DNA of 64,000 nt from the NCBI RefSeq assembly GCF_051014685.1, contig NW_027479263.1, positions 106,550 to 170,549 on the forward strand, in the 5' to 3' direction. Source of the stretch: Ptiloglossa arizonensis (lineage: Eukaryota > Arthropoda > Insecta > Hymenoptera > Colletidae). The position numbers and the translations under genes were made by a program. The notes under the pieces were generated by a model. That model saw nothing but the letters and a program-made list of their open reading frames with translations. It did no database searches and was not told the origin of the DNA. Shown here piece by piece: positions 23,991-40,700 of the stretch (positions within the stretch are counted from its first letter, which is position 1; the number at the start of each line of letters is the position of its first letter).

Positions 23991-26900
23991 CGTATAACGT
24001 ATAACGTGTAACGTATAACGTATGACGTATCACGTATAAGGTATGACCTATAACGCATAACGTGTAACGTATAACGTATAACGTATAACGTATAACGTAT
24101 AACGTATAACGTATAACGTATAACGTATAACGTATAACGTATAACGTATAACGTATAACGTATAACGTATAACGTATAACGTATAACGTGTAACGTATAA
24201 CGTATAACGTATAACATATAACGTATAACGTATAACGTATAACGTATAACGTATAACGTATAACGTATAACGCGTAACGTATAACGTATAACGTGTAACG
24301 CATAACGTATAACGTATAACGAATAACGTATAACGTATAACGTATAACGTATAACGTATAACGTATAACGTATAACGTATAACGTATAACGTATAACGTA
24401 TAACGTATAACGTATAACGTATAACGTATAACGTATAACGTATAACGTATAACGTATAACGTATAACGTATAACGTATAACGTATAACGTATAACGTATA
24501 ACGTATAACGTATAACGTATAACGTATAACGTATAACGTATAACGTATAACGTATAACGTATAACGTATAACGTATAACGTATAACGTATAACGTATAAC
24601 GTATAACGTATAACGTACAACGTATAACGTACAAGGTATCACGTATAACGTATATCCTATAACGCATAATGTATATCCTATAACGCATAACGTATAGCGT
24701 ATAACGCATAACGTATACCGTATAACGTATAACGTATAACGTATAACGTATAACGCATAACGTATAACGTATACCGTGTAACGTATAACGTCAAACGTAT
24801 AACGTATAACGTATAACGTATAACGTATAACGTGTAACGTATAACGTATGACGTATCACGTATAAGGTATGACCTATAACGCATAACGTGTAACGTATAA
24901 CGTATAACGTATAACGTATAACGTATAACGTATAACGTATAACGCATAACGTATAACGTATAACGAATAACGTATAACGAATAACGTATAACGTATAACG
25001 TATAACGTATAACGTATAACGTATAACGTATAACGTATAACGTATAACGTATAACGAATAACGTATAACGTATAACGTATAACGTATAACGTATAACGTA
25101 TAACGTATAACGTATAACGTATAACGTATAACGTATAACGTATAACGTATAACGTATAACGTATAACGTATAACGTATAACGTATAACGTATAACGTATA
25201 ACGTATAACGTATAACGTATAACGTATAACGTATAACGTATAACGTATAACGTATAACGTATAACGTATAACGTATAACGTATAACGTATAACGTATAAC
25301 GTATAACGTATAACGTATAACGTATAACGTATAACGTATAACGTATAACGTATAACGTATAACGTATAACGTATAACGTATAACGTATAACGTATAACGT
25401 ATAACGTATAACGTATAACGTATAACGTATAACGCATAACGTATAACGTATAACGAATAACGTATAACGTATAACGTATAACGTATAACGTATATAGTAT
25501 AACGTATAACGTATAACGTATAACGTACAACGTATAACGCATAACGTATAACGCATAACGTATAACGTATAACGTATAACGTATAACGTATAACGTATAA
25601 CGTAAACGTATAACGTATATCGTATAACGTATAACGTATAACGTATAACGTATAACGAATAACGTATAACGTATAACGTATAACGTATGACGTATCACGT
25701 ATAAGGTATGACCAATGACGCATAACGTATAGCGTATAACGCATAACGTATAACGTATAACGTATAACGTATAACGTATAACGTATAACGTATAAGGTAT
25801 AACGTATAGCGTATAACGCATAACGTATACCGTATAACGTATAACGTATAACGTATAACGTATAACGCATAACGTATAACGTATACCGTATAACGTATAA
25901 CGTATAACGCATAACGTATAACGTATAACGTATAACGCATAACGTATAACGTATAACGAATAACGTATAACGTATAACGTATAACGTATAACGTATAACG
26001 TATAACGTATAACGTATAACGTATAACGTATAACGTATAACGCATAACGTATAACGCATAACGTATAACGTATAACGTGTAACGTATAACGTATGACGTA
26101 TCACGTATAAGGTATGACCTATAACGCATAACGTGTAACGTATAACGTATAACGTATAACGTATAACGTATAACGTATAACGTATAACGTATAACGTATA
26201 ACGTATAACGAATAACGTATAACGTATAACGTATAACGTATGCATTATCACGTATAAGGTATGACCTATGACGCATAACGTATAGCGTATAACGCATAAC
26301 GTATAACGTATAACGTATAACGTATAACGTATAACGTATAACGTGTAACGTATAACGTATAACGTGTAACGTATAACGTGTAACGTATAACGTGTAACGT
26401 ATAACGTGTAACGTATAACGTGTAACGTATAACGTATAACGTATAACGTATAACGTATAACGTATAACGTATAACGTATAACGTATAACGTATAACGTAT
26501 AACGTATAACGTATAACGTATAACGTATAACGTATAACGTATAACGTATAACGTATAACGTATAACGTATAACGTATAACGTATAACGTATAACGTATAA
26601 CGTATAACGTATAACGTATAACGTATAACGTATAACGTATAACGTACAACGTACAACGCATAACGTATAACGCATAACGTATAACGTATAACGTGTAACG
26701 TATAACGTATGACGTATCACGTATAAGGTATGACCTATAACGCATAACGTGTAACGTATAACGTATAACGTATAACGTATAACGTATAACGTATAACGTA
26801 TAACGTATAACGTATAACGTATAACGTATAACGTATAACGTATAACGTATAACGTATAACGTATAACGTATAACGTGTAACGTATAACGTATAACGTATA

Positions 26901-29366
26901 ACATATAACGTATAACGTATAACGTATAACGTATAACGTATAACGTATAACGTATAACGCGTAACGTATAACGTATAACGTGTAACGCATAACGTATAAC
27001 GTATAACGAATAACGTATAACGTATAACGTATAACGCATAACGTATAACGTATAACGTATAACGTATAACGTATAACGTATAACGTATAACGTATAACGT
27101 ATAACGTATAACGTATAACGTATAACGTATAACGTATAACGTATAACGTATAACGTATAACGTATAACGTATAACGTATAACGTATAACGTATAACGTAT
27201 AACGTATAACGTATAACGTATAACGTATAACGTATAACGTATAACGTATAACGTATAACGTATAACGTATAACGTATAACGTATAACGTACAACGTATAA
27301 CGTACAAGGTATCACGTATAACGTATATCCTATAACGCATAATGTATATCCTATAACGCATAACGTATAGCGTATAACGCATAACGTATACCGTATAACG
27401 TATAACGTATAACGTATAACGTATAACGCATAACGTATAACGTATACCGTGTAACGTATAACGTCAAACGTATAACGTATAACGTATAACGTATAACGTA
27501 TAACGTGTAACGTATAACGTATGACGTATCACGTATAAGGTATGACCTATAACGCATAACGTGTAACGTATAACGTATAACGTATAACGTATAACGTATA
27601 ACGTATAACGTATAACGCATAACGTATAACGTATAACGAATAACGTATAACGAATAACGTATAACGTATAACGTATAACGTATAACGTATAACGTATAAC
27701 GTATAACGTATAACGTATAACGTATAACGTACAAGGTATCACGTATAACGTATATCCTATAACGCATAATGTATATCCTATAACGCATAACGTATAGCGT
27801 ATAGCGCATAACGTATACCGTATAACGTATAACGTATAACGTATAACGTATAACGCATAACGTATAACGTATACCGTATAACGTATAACGTATAACGCAT
27901 AACGTATAACGTATAACGTATAACGCATAACGTATAACGTATAACGAATAACGTATAACGTATAACGTATAACGTATAACGTATAACGTATAACGTATAA
28001 CGTATAACGTATAACGTATAACGTATAACGCATAACGTATAACGCATAACGTATAACGTATAACGTGTAACGTATAACGTATGACGTATCACGTATAAGG
28101 TATGACCTATAACGCATAACGTGTAACGTATAACGTATAACGTATAACGTATAACGTATAACGTATAACGTATAACGTATAACGTATAACGTATAACGTA
28201 TAACGTATAACGTATAACGTATAACGTATAACGTATAACGTATAACGTGTAACGTATAACGTATAACGTATAACATATAACGTATAACGTATAACGTATA
28301 ACGTATAACGTATAACGTATAACGTATAACGCGTAACGTATAACGTATAACGTGTAACGCATAACGTATAACGTATAACGAATAACGTATAACGTATAAC
28401 GTATAACGTATAACGTATAACGTATAACGTATAACGTATAACGTATAACGTATAACGTATAACGTATAACGTATAACGTATAACGTATAACGTATAACGT
28501 ATAACGTATAACGTATAACGTATAACGTATAACGTATAACGTATAACGTATAACGTATAACGTATAACGTATAACGTATAACGTATAACGTATAACGTAT
28601 AACGTATAACGTATAACGTATAACGTATAACGTATAACGTATAACGTATAACGTATAACGTACAACGTATAACGTACAAGGTATCACGTATAACGTATAT
28701 CCTATAACGCATAATGTATATCCTATAACGCATAACGTATAGCGTATAACGCATAACGTATACCGTATAACGTATAACGTATAACGTATAACGTATAACG
28801 CATAACGTATAACGTATACCGTGTAACGTATAACGTCAAACGTATAACGTATAACGTATAACGTATAACGTATAACGTGTAACGTATAACGTATGACGTA
28901 TCACGTATAAGGTATGACCTATAACGCATAACGTGTAACGTATAACGTATAACGTATAACGTATAACGTATAACGTATAACGTATAACGCATAACGTATA
29001 ACGTATAACGAATAACGTATAACGAATAACGTATAACGTATAACGTATAACGTATAACGTATAACGTATAACGTATAACGTATAACGTATAACGTATAAC
29101 GAATAACGTATAACGTATAACGTATAACGTATAACGTATAACGTATAACGTATAACGTATAACGTATAACGTATAACGTATAACGTATAACGTATAACGT
29201 ATAACGTATAACGTATAACGTATAACGTATAACGTATAACGTATAACGTATAACGTATAACGCATAACGTATAACGTATAACGAATAACGTATAACGTAT
29301 AACGTATAACGTATAACGTATAACGTATAACGTATAACGTATAACGTATAACGTATAACGTATAAC

Positions 29367-30240
29367 GCATAACGTATAACGCATAACGTATAACGTATAA
29401 CGTATAACGTATAACGTATAACGTATAACGTAAACGTATAACGTATATCGTATAACGTATAACGTATAACGTATAACGTATAACGAATAACGTATAACGT
29501 ATAACGTATAACGTATGACGTATCACGTATAAGGTATGACCAATGACGCATAACGTATAGCGTATAACGCATAACGTATAACGTATAACGTATAACGTAT
29601 AACGTATAACGTATAACGTATAACGTATAACGTATAACGTATAACGTATAACGTATAACGTATAACGTATAACGTATAACGTATAACGTATAACGTATAA
29701 CGTATAACGTATAACGTATAACGTATAACGTATAACGTATAACGTATAACGTATAACGTATAACGTATAACGTATAACGTATAACGTATAACGTATAACG
29801 TATAACGTATAACGTATAACGTATAACGTATAACGTATAACGTATAACGTATAACGTATAACGTATAACGTATAACGTATAACGTATAACGTATAACGTA
29901 TAACGTATAACGTATAACGTATAACGTATAACGTATAACGTATAACGTATAACGTATAACGTATAACGTATAACGTATAACGTATAACGTATAACGTATA
30001 ACGTATAACGTATAACGTATAACGTATAACGTATAACGTATAACGTATAACGTATAACGTATAACGTATAACGTACAACGTATAACGTACAAGGTATCAC
30101 GTATAACGTATATCCTATAACGCATAATGTATATCCTATAACGCATAACGTATAGCGTATGACGCATAACGTATACCGTATAACGTATAACGTATAACGT
30201 ATAACGTATAACGCATAACGTATAACGTATACCGTATAAC
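29367..30240 (+). repeat. Second copy of the long-pure-run block
   Basis: Counterpart of 20452-21340, with the rare ACCAATGACG at 29539, a pure run at 29572-30072 (about 71 units), block A, and TATAGCG-TATGACG near 30153. It diverges after about 30240 (AAAACG in place of further TATAACG units). A third, partial relative near 25711 keeps ACCAATGACG but has lost the pure run. Confidence 0.8.
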
Positions 30241-30485
30241 GTAAAACGTATAACGTATAACGTATAACGTATAACGTATAACGTATAACGTATAACGTAT
30301 AACGTAAACGTATAACGTATATCGTATAACGTATAACGTATAACGTATAACGTATAACGAATAACGTATAACGTATAACGTATAACGTATGACATTATCA
30401 CGTATAAGGTATGACCTATGACGCATAACGTATAGCGTATAACGCATAACGTATAACGTATAACGTATAACGTATAACGTATAAC

Positions 30486-30611
30486 GTGTAACGTATAACG
30501 TGTAACGTATAACGTGTAACGTATAACGTGTAACGTATAACGTGTAACGTATAACGTGTAACGTATAACGTGTAACGTATAACGTGTAACGTATAACGTG
30601 TAACGTATAAC
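30486..30611 (+). repeat. Ladder of alternating TGTAACG/TATAACG dimers (14-bp period)
   Basis: GTG variants fall at 30486, 30500, 30514, 30528, 30542, 30556, 30570, 30584 and 30598: nine in a row spaced exactly 14 bp apart. Shorter ladders of five lie at 21997-22066, and related ones begin near 23138 and 26343. Here a dimer, not the monomer, has been amplified. Confidence 0.88.
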
Positions 30612-31817
30612 GTATAACGTATAACGTATAACGTATAACGTATAACGTATAACGTATAACGTATAACGTATAACGTATAACGTATAACGTATAACGTATA
30701 ACGTATAACGTATAACGTATAACGTATAACGTATAACGTATAACGTACAACGTATAACGTACAACGTATAACTTAATAACGTATAACGTATAACGTATAA
30801 CGTATAACGTATAACGTATAACGTATAACGTATAACGTATAACGTATAACGTATAACGTATAACGTATAACGTATAACGTATAACGTATAACGTATAACG
30901 TATAACGTATAACGTATAACGTATAACGTATAACGTATAACGTATAACGTATAACGTATAACGTATAACGTATAACGTATAACGTATAACGTATAACGTA
31001 TAACGTATAACGTATAACGTATAACGTATAACGTATAACGTATAACGTATAACGTATAACGTATAACGTATAACGTATAACGTATAACGTATAACGTATA
31101 ACGTATAACGTATAACGTATAACGTATAACGTATAACGTATAACGTATAACGTATAACGTATAACGTATAACGGATAACGTATAACGTATAACGTATAAC
31201 GTATAACGTATAACGTATAACGTATAACGTATAACGTATAACGTATAACGTATAACGTATAACGTATAACGTATAACGTATAACGCATAACGTATAACGT
31301 ATACCGTATAACGTATAACGTATAACGCATAACGTATAACGTATACCGTATAACGTATAACGTATAACGTATAACGTATAACGTATAACGTATAACGTAT
31401 AACGTATAACGTATAACGTATAACGTATAACGTATAACGTATAACGTATAACGTATAACGTACAACGTATAACGTACAAGGTATCACGTATAACGTATAT
31501 CCTATAACGCATAATGTATATCCTATAACGCATAACGTATAGCGTATAACGCATAACGTATACCGTATAACGTATAACGTATAACGTATAACGTATAACG
31601 CATAACGTATAACGTATACCGTGTAACGTATAACGTCAAACGTATAACGTATAACGTATAACGTATAACGTATAACGTGTAACGTATAACGTATGACGTA
31701 TCACGTATAAGGTATGACCTATAACGCATAACGTGTAACGTATAACGTATAACGTATAACGTATAACGTATAACGTATAACGTATAACGTATAACGTATA
31801 ACGTATAACGTATAACT

Positions 31818-32080
31818 TATTACATATTACATATAACGTATAGCGTACAACGTATAACGTATAAAATGTAACGTCTAACGTTTAACGTATAACGTACAAC
31901 GTATAACGTATAACGCATAACGTATAACGCATAACGTATAACGTATAACGTGTAACGTATAACGTATAGCGTATAACGTATAACGTATTACATATTACAT
32001 ATAACGTATAACATACAACGTATAACGTATAACATATAACGTCTAACGTTTAACGTATAACGTACAACGTATAACGTATA
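31818..32080 (+). repeat. Second copy of the divergent AT-richer patch
   Basis: Matches 8976-9240 at an offset of 22,842 bp (TATTACATATTAC at 31818 against 8976, AAAATG at 31863 against 9021) with few base differences. Loose relatives continue to about 32870, where TATTACATATAACG recurs. Confidence 0.75.
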
Positions 32081-35000
32081 ACGCATAACGTATAACGTAT
32101 CACGTATAACGTATAACGTATGACGTATCACGTATAAGGTATGACCTATAACGCATAACGTGTAACATATAACGTATAACGTACAAGGTATCACGTATAA
32201 CGTATATCCTATAACGCATAATGTATATCCTATAACGCATAACGTATAGCGTATAACGCATAACATATACCGTATAACGTATAACGTATAACGTATAACG
32301 TATAACGCATAACGTATAACGTATACCGTAGAACGTATAACGTATAACGTATAACGTATAACGTATAACGTATAACGCATAACGTATAACGTATAACGTA
32401 TAACGCATAACGTATAACGTATAACGAATAACGTATAACGCATAACGTATAACGTATAACGTATAACGTATAACGTATAACGTAAAACGTATAACGTATA
32501 ACGTATAACGTATAACGTATAACGTATAACGTATGGCGTATAACGTAAACGTATAACGTATAACGTATAACGTATAACGTATAACGTATAACGTATCACG
32601 TATAACGTATAACATATAACGTATAACGTATAACATATAACGTATAACGTACAAGGTATCACGTATAACGTATATCCTATAACGCATAATGTATATCCTA
32701 TAACGCATAACGTATAGCGTATAACGCATAACGTATACCGTATAACGTATAACGTATAACGTATAACGTATAACGCATAACGTATAACGTATACCGTATA
32801 ACGTATAACGTCAAACGTATAACGTATAACGTATAACGTATAACGTATTACATATAACGTATAACGTATAACGTATAACGTATAACGTACAAGGTATCAC
32901 GTATAACGTATACCCTATAACGCATAATGTATATCCTATAACGCATAACGTATAGCGTATAACGCATAACGTATACCGTATAACGTATAACGTATAACGT
33001 ATAACGTATAACGCATAACGTATAACGTATACCGTATAACGTATAACGTATAACGTATAACGTATAACGTATAACGTATAACGTATAACGTATAACGTAT
33101 AACGTATAACGTATAACGTATAACGTATAACGTCAAACGTATAACGTATAACGTATAACGTATAACGTATAACGCATAACGTATAACGTATAACGTATAA
33201 CGCATAACGTATAACGTATAACGAATAACGTATAACGTATAACGTATAACGTATAACGTATAACGTATAACGTATAACGTATAACGTATAACGTATAACG
33301 CATAACGTATACCGTATAACGTATAACGTATAACGTATAACGTATAACGCATAACGTATAACGTATACCGTATAACGTATAACGTCAAACGTATAACGTA
33401 TAACGTATAACGTATAACGTATAACGCATAACGTATAACGTATAACGTCTAACGCATAACGTATAACGTATAACGAATAACGTATAACGTATAACGTATA
33501 ACGTATAACGTATAACGTATAACGTATAACGTATAACGTATAACGTATAACGTATAACGCATAACGTATAACGCATAACGTATAACGTATAACGTGTAAC
33601 GTATAACGTATGACGTATCACGTATAAGGTATGACCTATAGCGCATAACGTGTAACGTATAACGTATAACGTATAACGTATAACGTATAACGTATAACGA
33701 ATAACGTATAACGTATAACGTATAACGTCTAACGTATAATGTATAACGTATAACGTATAACGTATAACGTAAAACGTATAACGTATAACGTATAACGTAT
33801 AACGTATAACGTATAACGTATAACGTAAACGTATAACGTATAACGTATAACGTATAACGTATAACGTATATCCTATAACGCATAATGTATATCCTATAAC
33901 GCATAACGTATAGCGTATAACGCATAACGTATACCGTATAACGTATAACGTATAACGTATAACGTATAACGTATAACGCATAACGTATAACGTATACCGT
34001 ATAACGTATAACGTCAAACGTATAACGTATAACGTATAACGTATAACGTATAACGTATAACGCATAACGTATAACGTATAACGTATAACGCATAACGTAT
34101 AACGTATAACGTGTAACGTATAACGTATATCCTATAACGCATAACGTATAACGTATAACGTATAACGTATAACGTGTAACGTATAACGTATGACGTATCA
34201 CGTATAACGTATAACGCATAACGTATAACGTATACCGTATAACGTATAACGTCAAACGTATAACGTATAACGCATAACGTATAACGTATACCGTATAACG
34301 TATAACGTCAAACGTATAACGTATAACGTATAACGTATAACGTATAACGTATAACGCATAACGTATAACGTATAACGTATAACGCATAACGTATAACGTA
34401 TAACGAATAACGTATAACGTATAACGTATAACGTATAACGTATAACGTATAACGCATAACGTATAGCGTATAACGCATAACGTATACCGTATAACGTATA
34501 ACGTATAACGTATAACGTATAACGCATAACGTATAACGTATACCGTATAACGTATAACGTCAAACGTATAACGTATAACGTATAACGTATAACGTATAAC
34601 GCATAACGTATAACGTATAACGTATAACGCATAACGTATAACGTATAACGAATAACGTATAACGTATAACGTATAACGTATAACGTATAACGTATAACGT
34701 ATAACGTATAACGTATGACGTATAACGCATAACGTATAACGCATAACGTATAACGTATAACGTGTAACGTATAACGTATGACGTATCACGTATAAGGTAT
34801 GACCTATGACGCATAACGTATAGCGTATAACGCATAACGTATAACGTAAAACGTATAACGTATAACGTATATCCTATAACGCATAATGTATATCCTATAA
34901 CGCATAACGTATAGCGTATAACGCATAACGTATACCGTATAACGTATAACGTATAACGTATAACGTATAACGCATAACGTATAACGTATACCGTATAACG

Positions 35001-35944
35001 TATAACGTCAAACGTATAACGTATAACGTATAACGTATAACGTATAACGCATAACGTATAACGTATAACGTATAACGTATAACGTATAACGTATAACGTA
35101 CAAGGTATCACGTATAACGTATATCCTATAACGCATAATGTATATCCTATAACGCATAACGTATAGCGTATAACGCATAACGTATACCGTATAACGTATA
35201 ACGTATAACGTATAACGTATAACGCATAACGTATAACGTATACCGTATAACGTATAACGTCAAACGTATAACGTATAACGTATAACGTATAACGTATAAC
35301 GCATAACGTATAACGTATAACGTATAACGCATAACGTATAACGTATAACGAATAACGTATAACGTATAACGTATAACGTATAACGTATAACGTATAACGT
35401 ATAACGTATAACGTATGACGTATAACGCATAACGTATAACGCATAACGTATAACGTATAACGTGTAACGTATAACGTATGACGTATCACGTATAAGGTAT
35501 GACCTACGACGCATAACGTATAGCGTATAACGCATAACGTATAACGTATAACGTATAACGTATAACGTATAACGTATAACGTATAACGTATAACGTATAA
35601 CGTATAACGTATAACGTATAACGAATAACGTATAACGTATAACGTATAACGTATCACGTATAACGTATAACGTGTAACGTATAACGTATAACGTATAACG
35701 TATAACGTATAACGTATAACGTATAACGTATAACGTATAACGTATAACGTATAACGTATAACGTACAAGGTATAACGTATAACGTATAACGTATAACGTA
35801 TAACGTATAACGTATAACGTATAACGTATAACGTATAACGTATAACGTATAACGCATAACGTATAACGTATAGCGTATAACGCATAACGTATAACGTATA
35901 ACGTATAACGTATAACGTATAAAGTATAACGTATAACGTATAAC

Positions 35945-36804
35945 GGGAACGTGTAACGTCTAACGTATATCCTATAACGCATAACGTATAACGTATAACG
36001 TATAACGTATAACGTATAACGTGTAACGTATAACGTATGACGTGTCACGTATAACGTATAACGCATAACGTATAACGTATAACGTATAACGTATAACGTA
36101 TAACGTATAACGTATAACGTATAACGTATAACGTATAACGTATAACGTATAACGTATAACGTATAACGTATAACGTATAACGTATAACGTATAACGTATA
36201 ACGTATAACGTATAACGTATAACGTATAACGTATAACGTATAACGTATAACGTATAACGTATAACGTATAACGTATAACGTATAACGTATAACGTATAAC
36301 GTATAACGTATAACGTATAACGTATAACGTATAACGTATAACTTATAACGTATAACGTATAACGTATAACGTATAACGTATAACGTATAACGTATAACGT
36401 ATAACGTATAACGTATAACGTATAACGTATAACGTATAACGTATAACGTATAACGTATAACGAATAACGTATAACGTATAACGTATAACGTATCACGTTT
36501 AACGTATAACGTGTAACGTATAACGTATAACGTATAACGTATAACGTATAACGTATAACGTATAACGTATAACGTATAACGTATAACGTATAACGTATAA
36601 CGTACAAGGTATAACGTATAACGTATAACGTATAACGTATAACGTATAACGTATAACGTATAACGTATAACGTATAACGTATAACGTATAACGCATAACG
36701 TATAACGTATAGCGTATAACGCATAACGTATAACGTATAACGTATAACGTATAACGTATAAAGTATAACGTATAACGTATAACGGGAACGTGTAACGTCT
36801 AACG
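35945..36804 (+). repeat. ~0.84-kb tandem copies marked by GGGAACGTGTAACG
   Basis: GGGAACGTGTAACGTCTAACG-type sequence occurs at 35945 and 36784 (839 bp apart) and again at 40491 and 41304 (813 bp apart). Each is preceded by a TATAAAG unit and followed by TATATCC. A second mark, the 5-bp-unit variant ATAATATAACG, occurs in pairs at 41053/41079 and 41887/41913, offset 834 bp. These show repeated tandem copying of a ~0.83-kb unit in two separate places. Confidence 0.75.
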
Positions 36805-37308
36805 TATATCCTATAACGCATAACGTATAACGTATAACGTATAACGTATAACGTATAACGTGTAACGTATAACGTATGACGTGTCACGTATAACGTATAA
36901 CGCATAACGTATAACGTATACCGTATAACGTATAACGTATAACGTATAACGTATAACGTATAACGTATAACGTATAACGTATAACGTATAACGTATAACG
37001 TATAACGTATAACGTATAACGTATAACGTATAACGTATAACGTATAACGTATAACGTATAACGTATAACGTATAACGTATAACGTATAACGTATAACGTA
37101 TAACGTATAACGTATAACGTATAACGTATAACGTATAACGTATAACGTATAACGTATAACGTATAACGTATAACGTATAACGTATAACGTATAACGTATA
37201 ACGTATAACGTATAACGTATAACGTATAACGTATAACGTATAACGTATAACGTATAACGTATAACTTATAACGTATAACGTATAACGTATAACGTATAAC
37301 GTATAACT

Positions 37309-37770
37309 TATAACGTATAACGTATAACGTATAACGTATAACGTATAACGTATAACGTATAACGTATAACGTATAACGTATAACGTATAACGTATAACGT
37401 ATAACGTATAACGTATAACGTATAACGTATAACGTATAACGTATAACGTATAACGTATAACGTATAACGTATAACGTATAACGTATAACGTATAACGTAT
37501 AACGTATAACGTATAACGTATAACGTATAACGTATAACGTATAACGTATAACGTATAACGTATAACGTATAACGTATAACGTATAACGTATAACGTATAA
37601 CGTATAACGTATAACGTATAACGTATAACGTATAACGTATAACGTATAACGTATAACGTATAACGTATAACGTATAACGTATAACGTATAACGTATAACG
37701 TATAACGTATAACGTATAACGTATAACGTATAACGTATAACGTATAACGTATAACGTATAACGTATAACG
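37309..37770 (+). repeat. Pure TAACGTA run, ~66 units
   Basis: No variant is seen between the CTTATAACG at 37307 and block A at 37771. The preceding stretch 36913-37263 is also pure, so most of 36.9-37.8 kb is unvaried satellite. Similar runs are at 2470-2817, 30781-31172 and in the duplicated blocks at 20664 and 29572. Confidence 0.85.
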
Positions 37771-40700
37771 TACAAGGTATCACGTATAACGTATATCCTA
37801 TAACGCATAATGTATATCCTATAACGCATAACGTATAGCGTATAACGCATAACGTATACCGTATAACGTATAACGTATAACGTATAACGTATAACGCATA
37901 ACGTATAACGTATACCGTATAACGTATAACGTCAAACGTATAACGTATAACGTATAACGTATAACGTATAACGCATAACGTATAACGTATAACGTATAAC
38001 GCATAACGTATAACGTATAACGAATAACGTATAACGTATAACGTATAACGTATAACGTATAACGTATAACGTATAACGTATAACGCATAACGTATAACGC
38101 ATAACGTATAACGTATAACGTGTAACGTATAACGTATGACGTATCACGTATAAGGTATGACCTATAGCGCATAACGTGTAACGTATAACGTATAACGTAT
38201 AACGTATAACGTATAACGTATAACGTATAACGTATAACGTATAACATATAACGTATAACGTATAACGTATAACGTATAACGTATAACGTATAACGTATAA
38301 CGTATAACGTATAACGTATAACGTATAACGTATAACATATAACGTATAACGTATAACGTATAACGAATAACGTATAACGTATAACGTATAACGTCTAACG
38401 TATAATGTATAACGTATAACGTATAACGTATAACGTAAAACGTATAACGTATAACGTATAACGTATAACGTATAACGTATAACGTATAACGTAAACGTAT
38501 AACGTATAACGTATAACGTATAACGTATAACGTATATCCTATAACGCATAATGTATATCCTATAACGCATAACGTATAGCGTATAACGCATAACGTATAC
38601 CGTATAACGTATAACGTATAACGTATAACGTATAACGCATAACGTATAACGTATACCGTATAACGTATAACGTCAAACGTATAACGTATAACGTATAACG
38701 TATAACGTATAACGCATAACGTATAACGTATAACGTATAACGTATAACGTATAACGTATAACGTACAAGGTATCACGTATAACGTATATCCTATAACGCA
38801 TAATGTATATCCTATAACGCATAACGTATAGCGTATAACGCATAACGTTTACCGTATAACGTATAACGTATAACGTATAACGTATAACGCATAACGTATA
38901 ACGTATACCGTATAACGTATAACGTCAAACGTATAACGTATAACGTATAACGTATAACGTATAACGCATAACGTATAACGTATAACGTATAACGCATAAC
39001 GTATAACGTATAACGAATAACGTATAACGTATAACGTATAACGTATAACGTATAACGTATAACGTATAACGTATAACGTATAACGTATGACGTATAACGC
39101 ATAACGTATAACGCATAACGTATAACGTATAACGTGTAACGTATAACGTATGACGTATCACGTATAAGGTATGACCTATGACGCATAACGTATAGCGTAT
39201 AACGCATAACGTATAACGTATAACGTATAACGTATAACGTATAACGTATAACGCATAACGTATAACGTATAACGTATAACATATAACGTATAACGTATAA
39301 CGTATAACGAATAACGTATAACGTATAACGTATAACGTCTAACGTATAATGTATAACGTATAACGTATAACGTATAACGTAAAACGTATAACGTATAACG
39401 TATAACGTATAACGTATAACGTATAACGTATAACGTAAACGTATAACGTATAACGTATAACGTATAACGTATAACGTATATCCTATAACGCATAATGTAT
39501 ATCCTATAACGCATAACGTATAGCGTATAACGCATAACGTATACCGTATAACGTATAACGTATAACGTATTACGTATAACGCATAACGTATAACGTATAC
39601 CGTATAACGTATAACGTCAAACGTATAACGTATAACGTATAACGTATAACGTATAACGCATAACGTATAACGTATAACGTATAACGTATAACGTATAACG
39701 TATAACGTACAAGGTATCACGTATAACGTATATCCTATAACGCATAATGTATATCCTATAACGCATAACGTATAGCGTATAACGCATAACGTATACCGTA
39801 TAACGTATAACGTATAACGTATAACGTATAACGTATAACGCATAACGTATAACGTATAACGTATAACGCATAACGTATAACGTATAACGAATAACGTATA
39901 ACGTATAACGTATAACGTATAAGGTATAACGTATAACGTATAACGTATAACGTATGACGTATAACGCATAACGTATAACGCATAACGTATAACGTATAAC
40001 GTGTAACGTATAACGTATGACGTATCACGTATAAGGTATGACCTATGACGCATAACGTATAGCGTATAACGCATAACGTATAACGTATAACGTATAACGT
40101 ATAACGTATAACGTATAACGTATAACGTATAACGTATAACGTATAACGTATAACGTATAACGTATAACGAGTAACGTATAACGTATAACGTATAACGTAT
40201 CACGTATAACGTATAACGTGTAACGTATAACGTATAACGTATAACGTATAACGTATAACGTATAACGTATAACGTATAACGTATAACGTATAACGTATAA
40301 CGTATAACGTACAAGGTATAACGTATAACGTATAACGTATAACGTATAACGTATAACGTATAACGTATAACGTATAACGTATAACGTATAACGTATAACG
40401 CATAACGTATAACGTATAGCGTATAACGCATAACGTATAACGTATAACGTATAACGTATAACGTATAAAGTATAACGTATAACGTATAACGGGAACGTGT
40501 AACGTCTAACGTATATCCTATAACGCATAACGTATAACGTATAACGTATAACGTATAACGTGTAACGTATAACGTATGACGTATCACGTATAACGTATAA
40601 CGCATAACGTATAACGTATACCGTATAACGTATAACGTCAAACGTATAACGTATAACGCATAACGTATAACGTATACCGTATAACGTATAACGTCAAACG

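Noticed and set aside
21899..24709. A 936-codon minus-strand open frame, and many others of hundreds of codons with a RYTLYVI peptide repeat
   Set aside because: The unit TACGTTA has no stop in any phase and its length is not divisible by three, so all three minus frames are open and give the same heptapeptide. There is no start context, codon bias or non-repeat domain.
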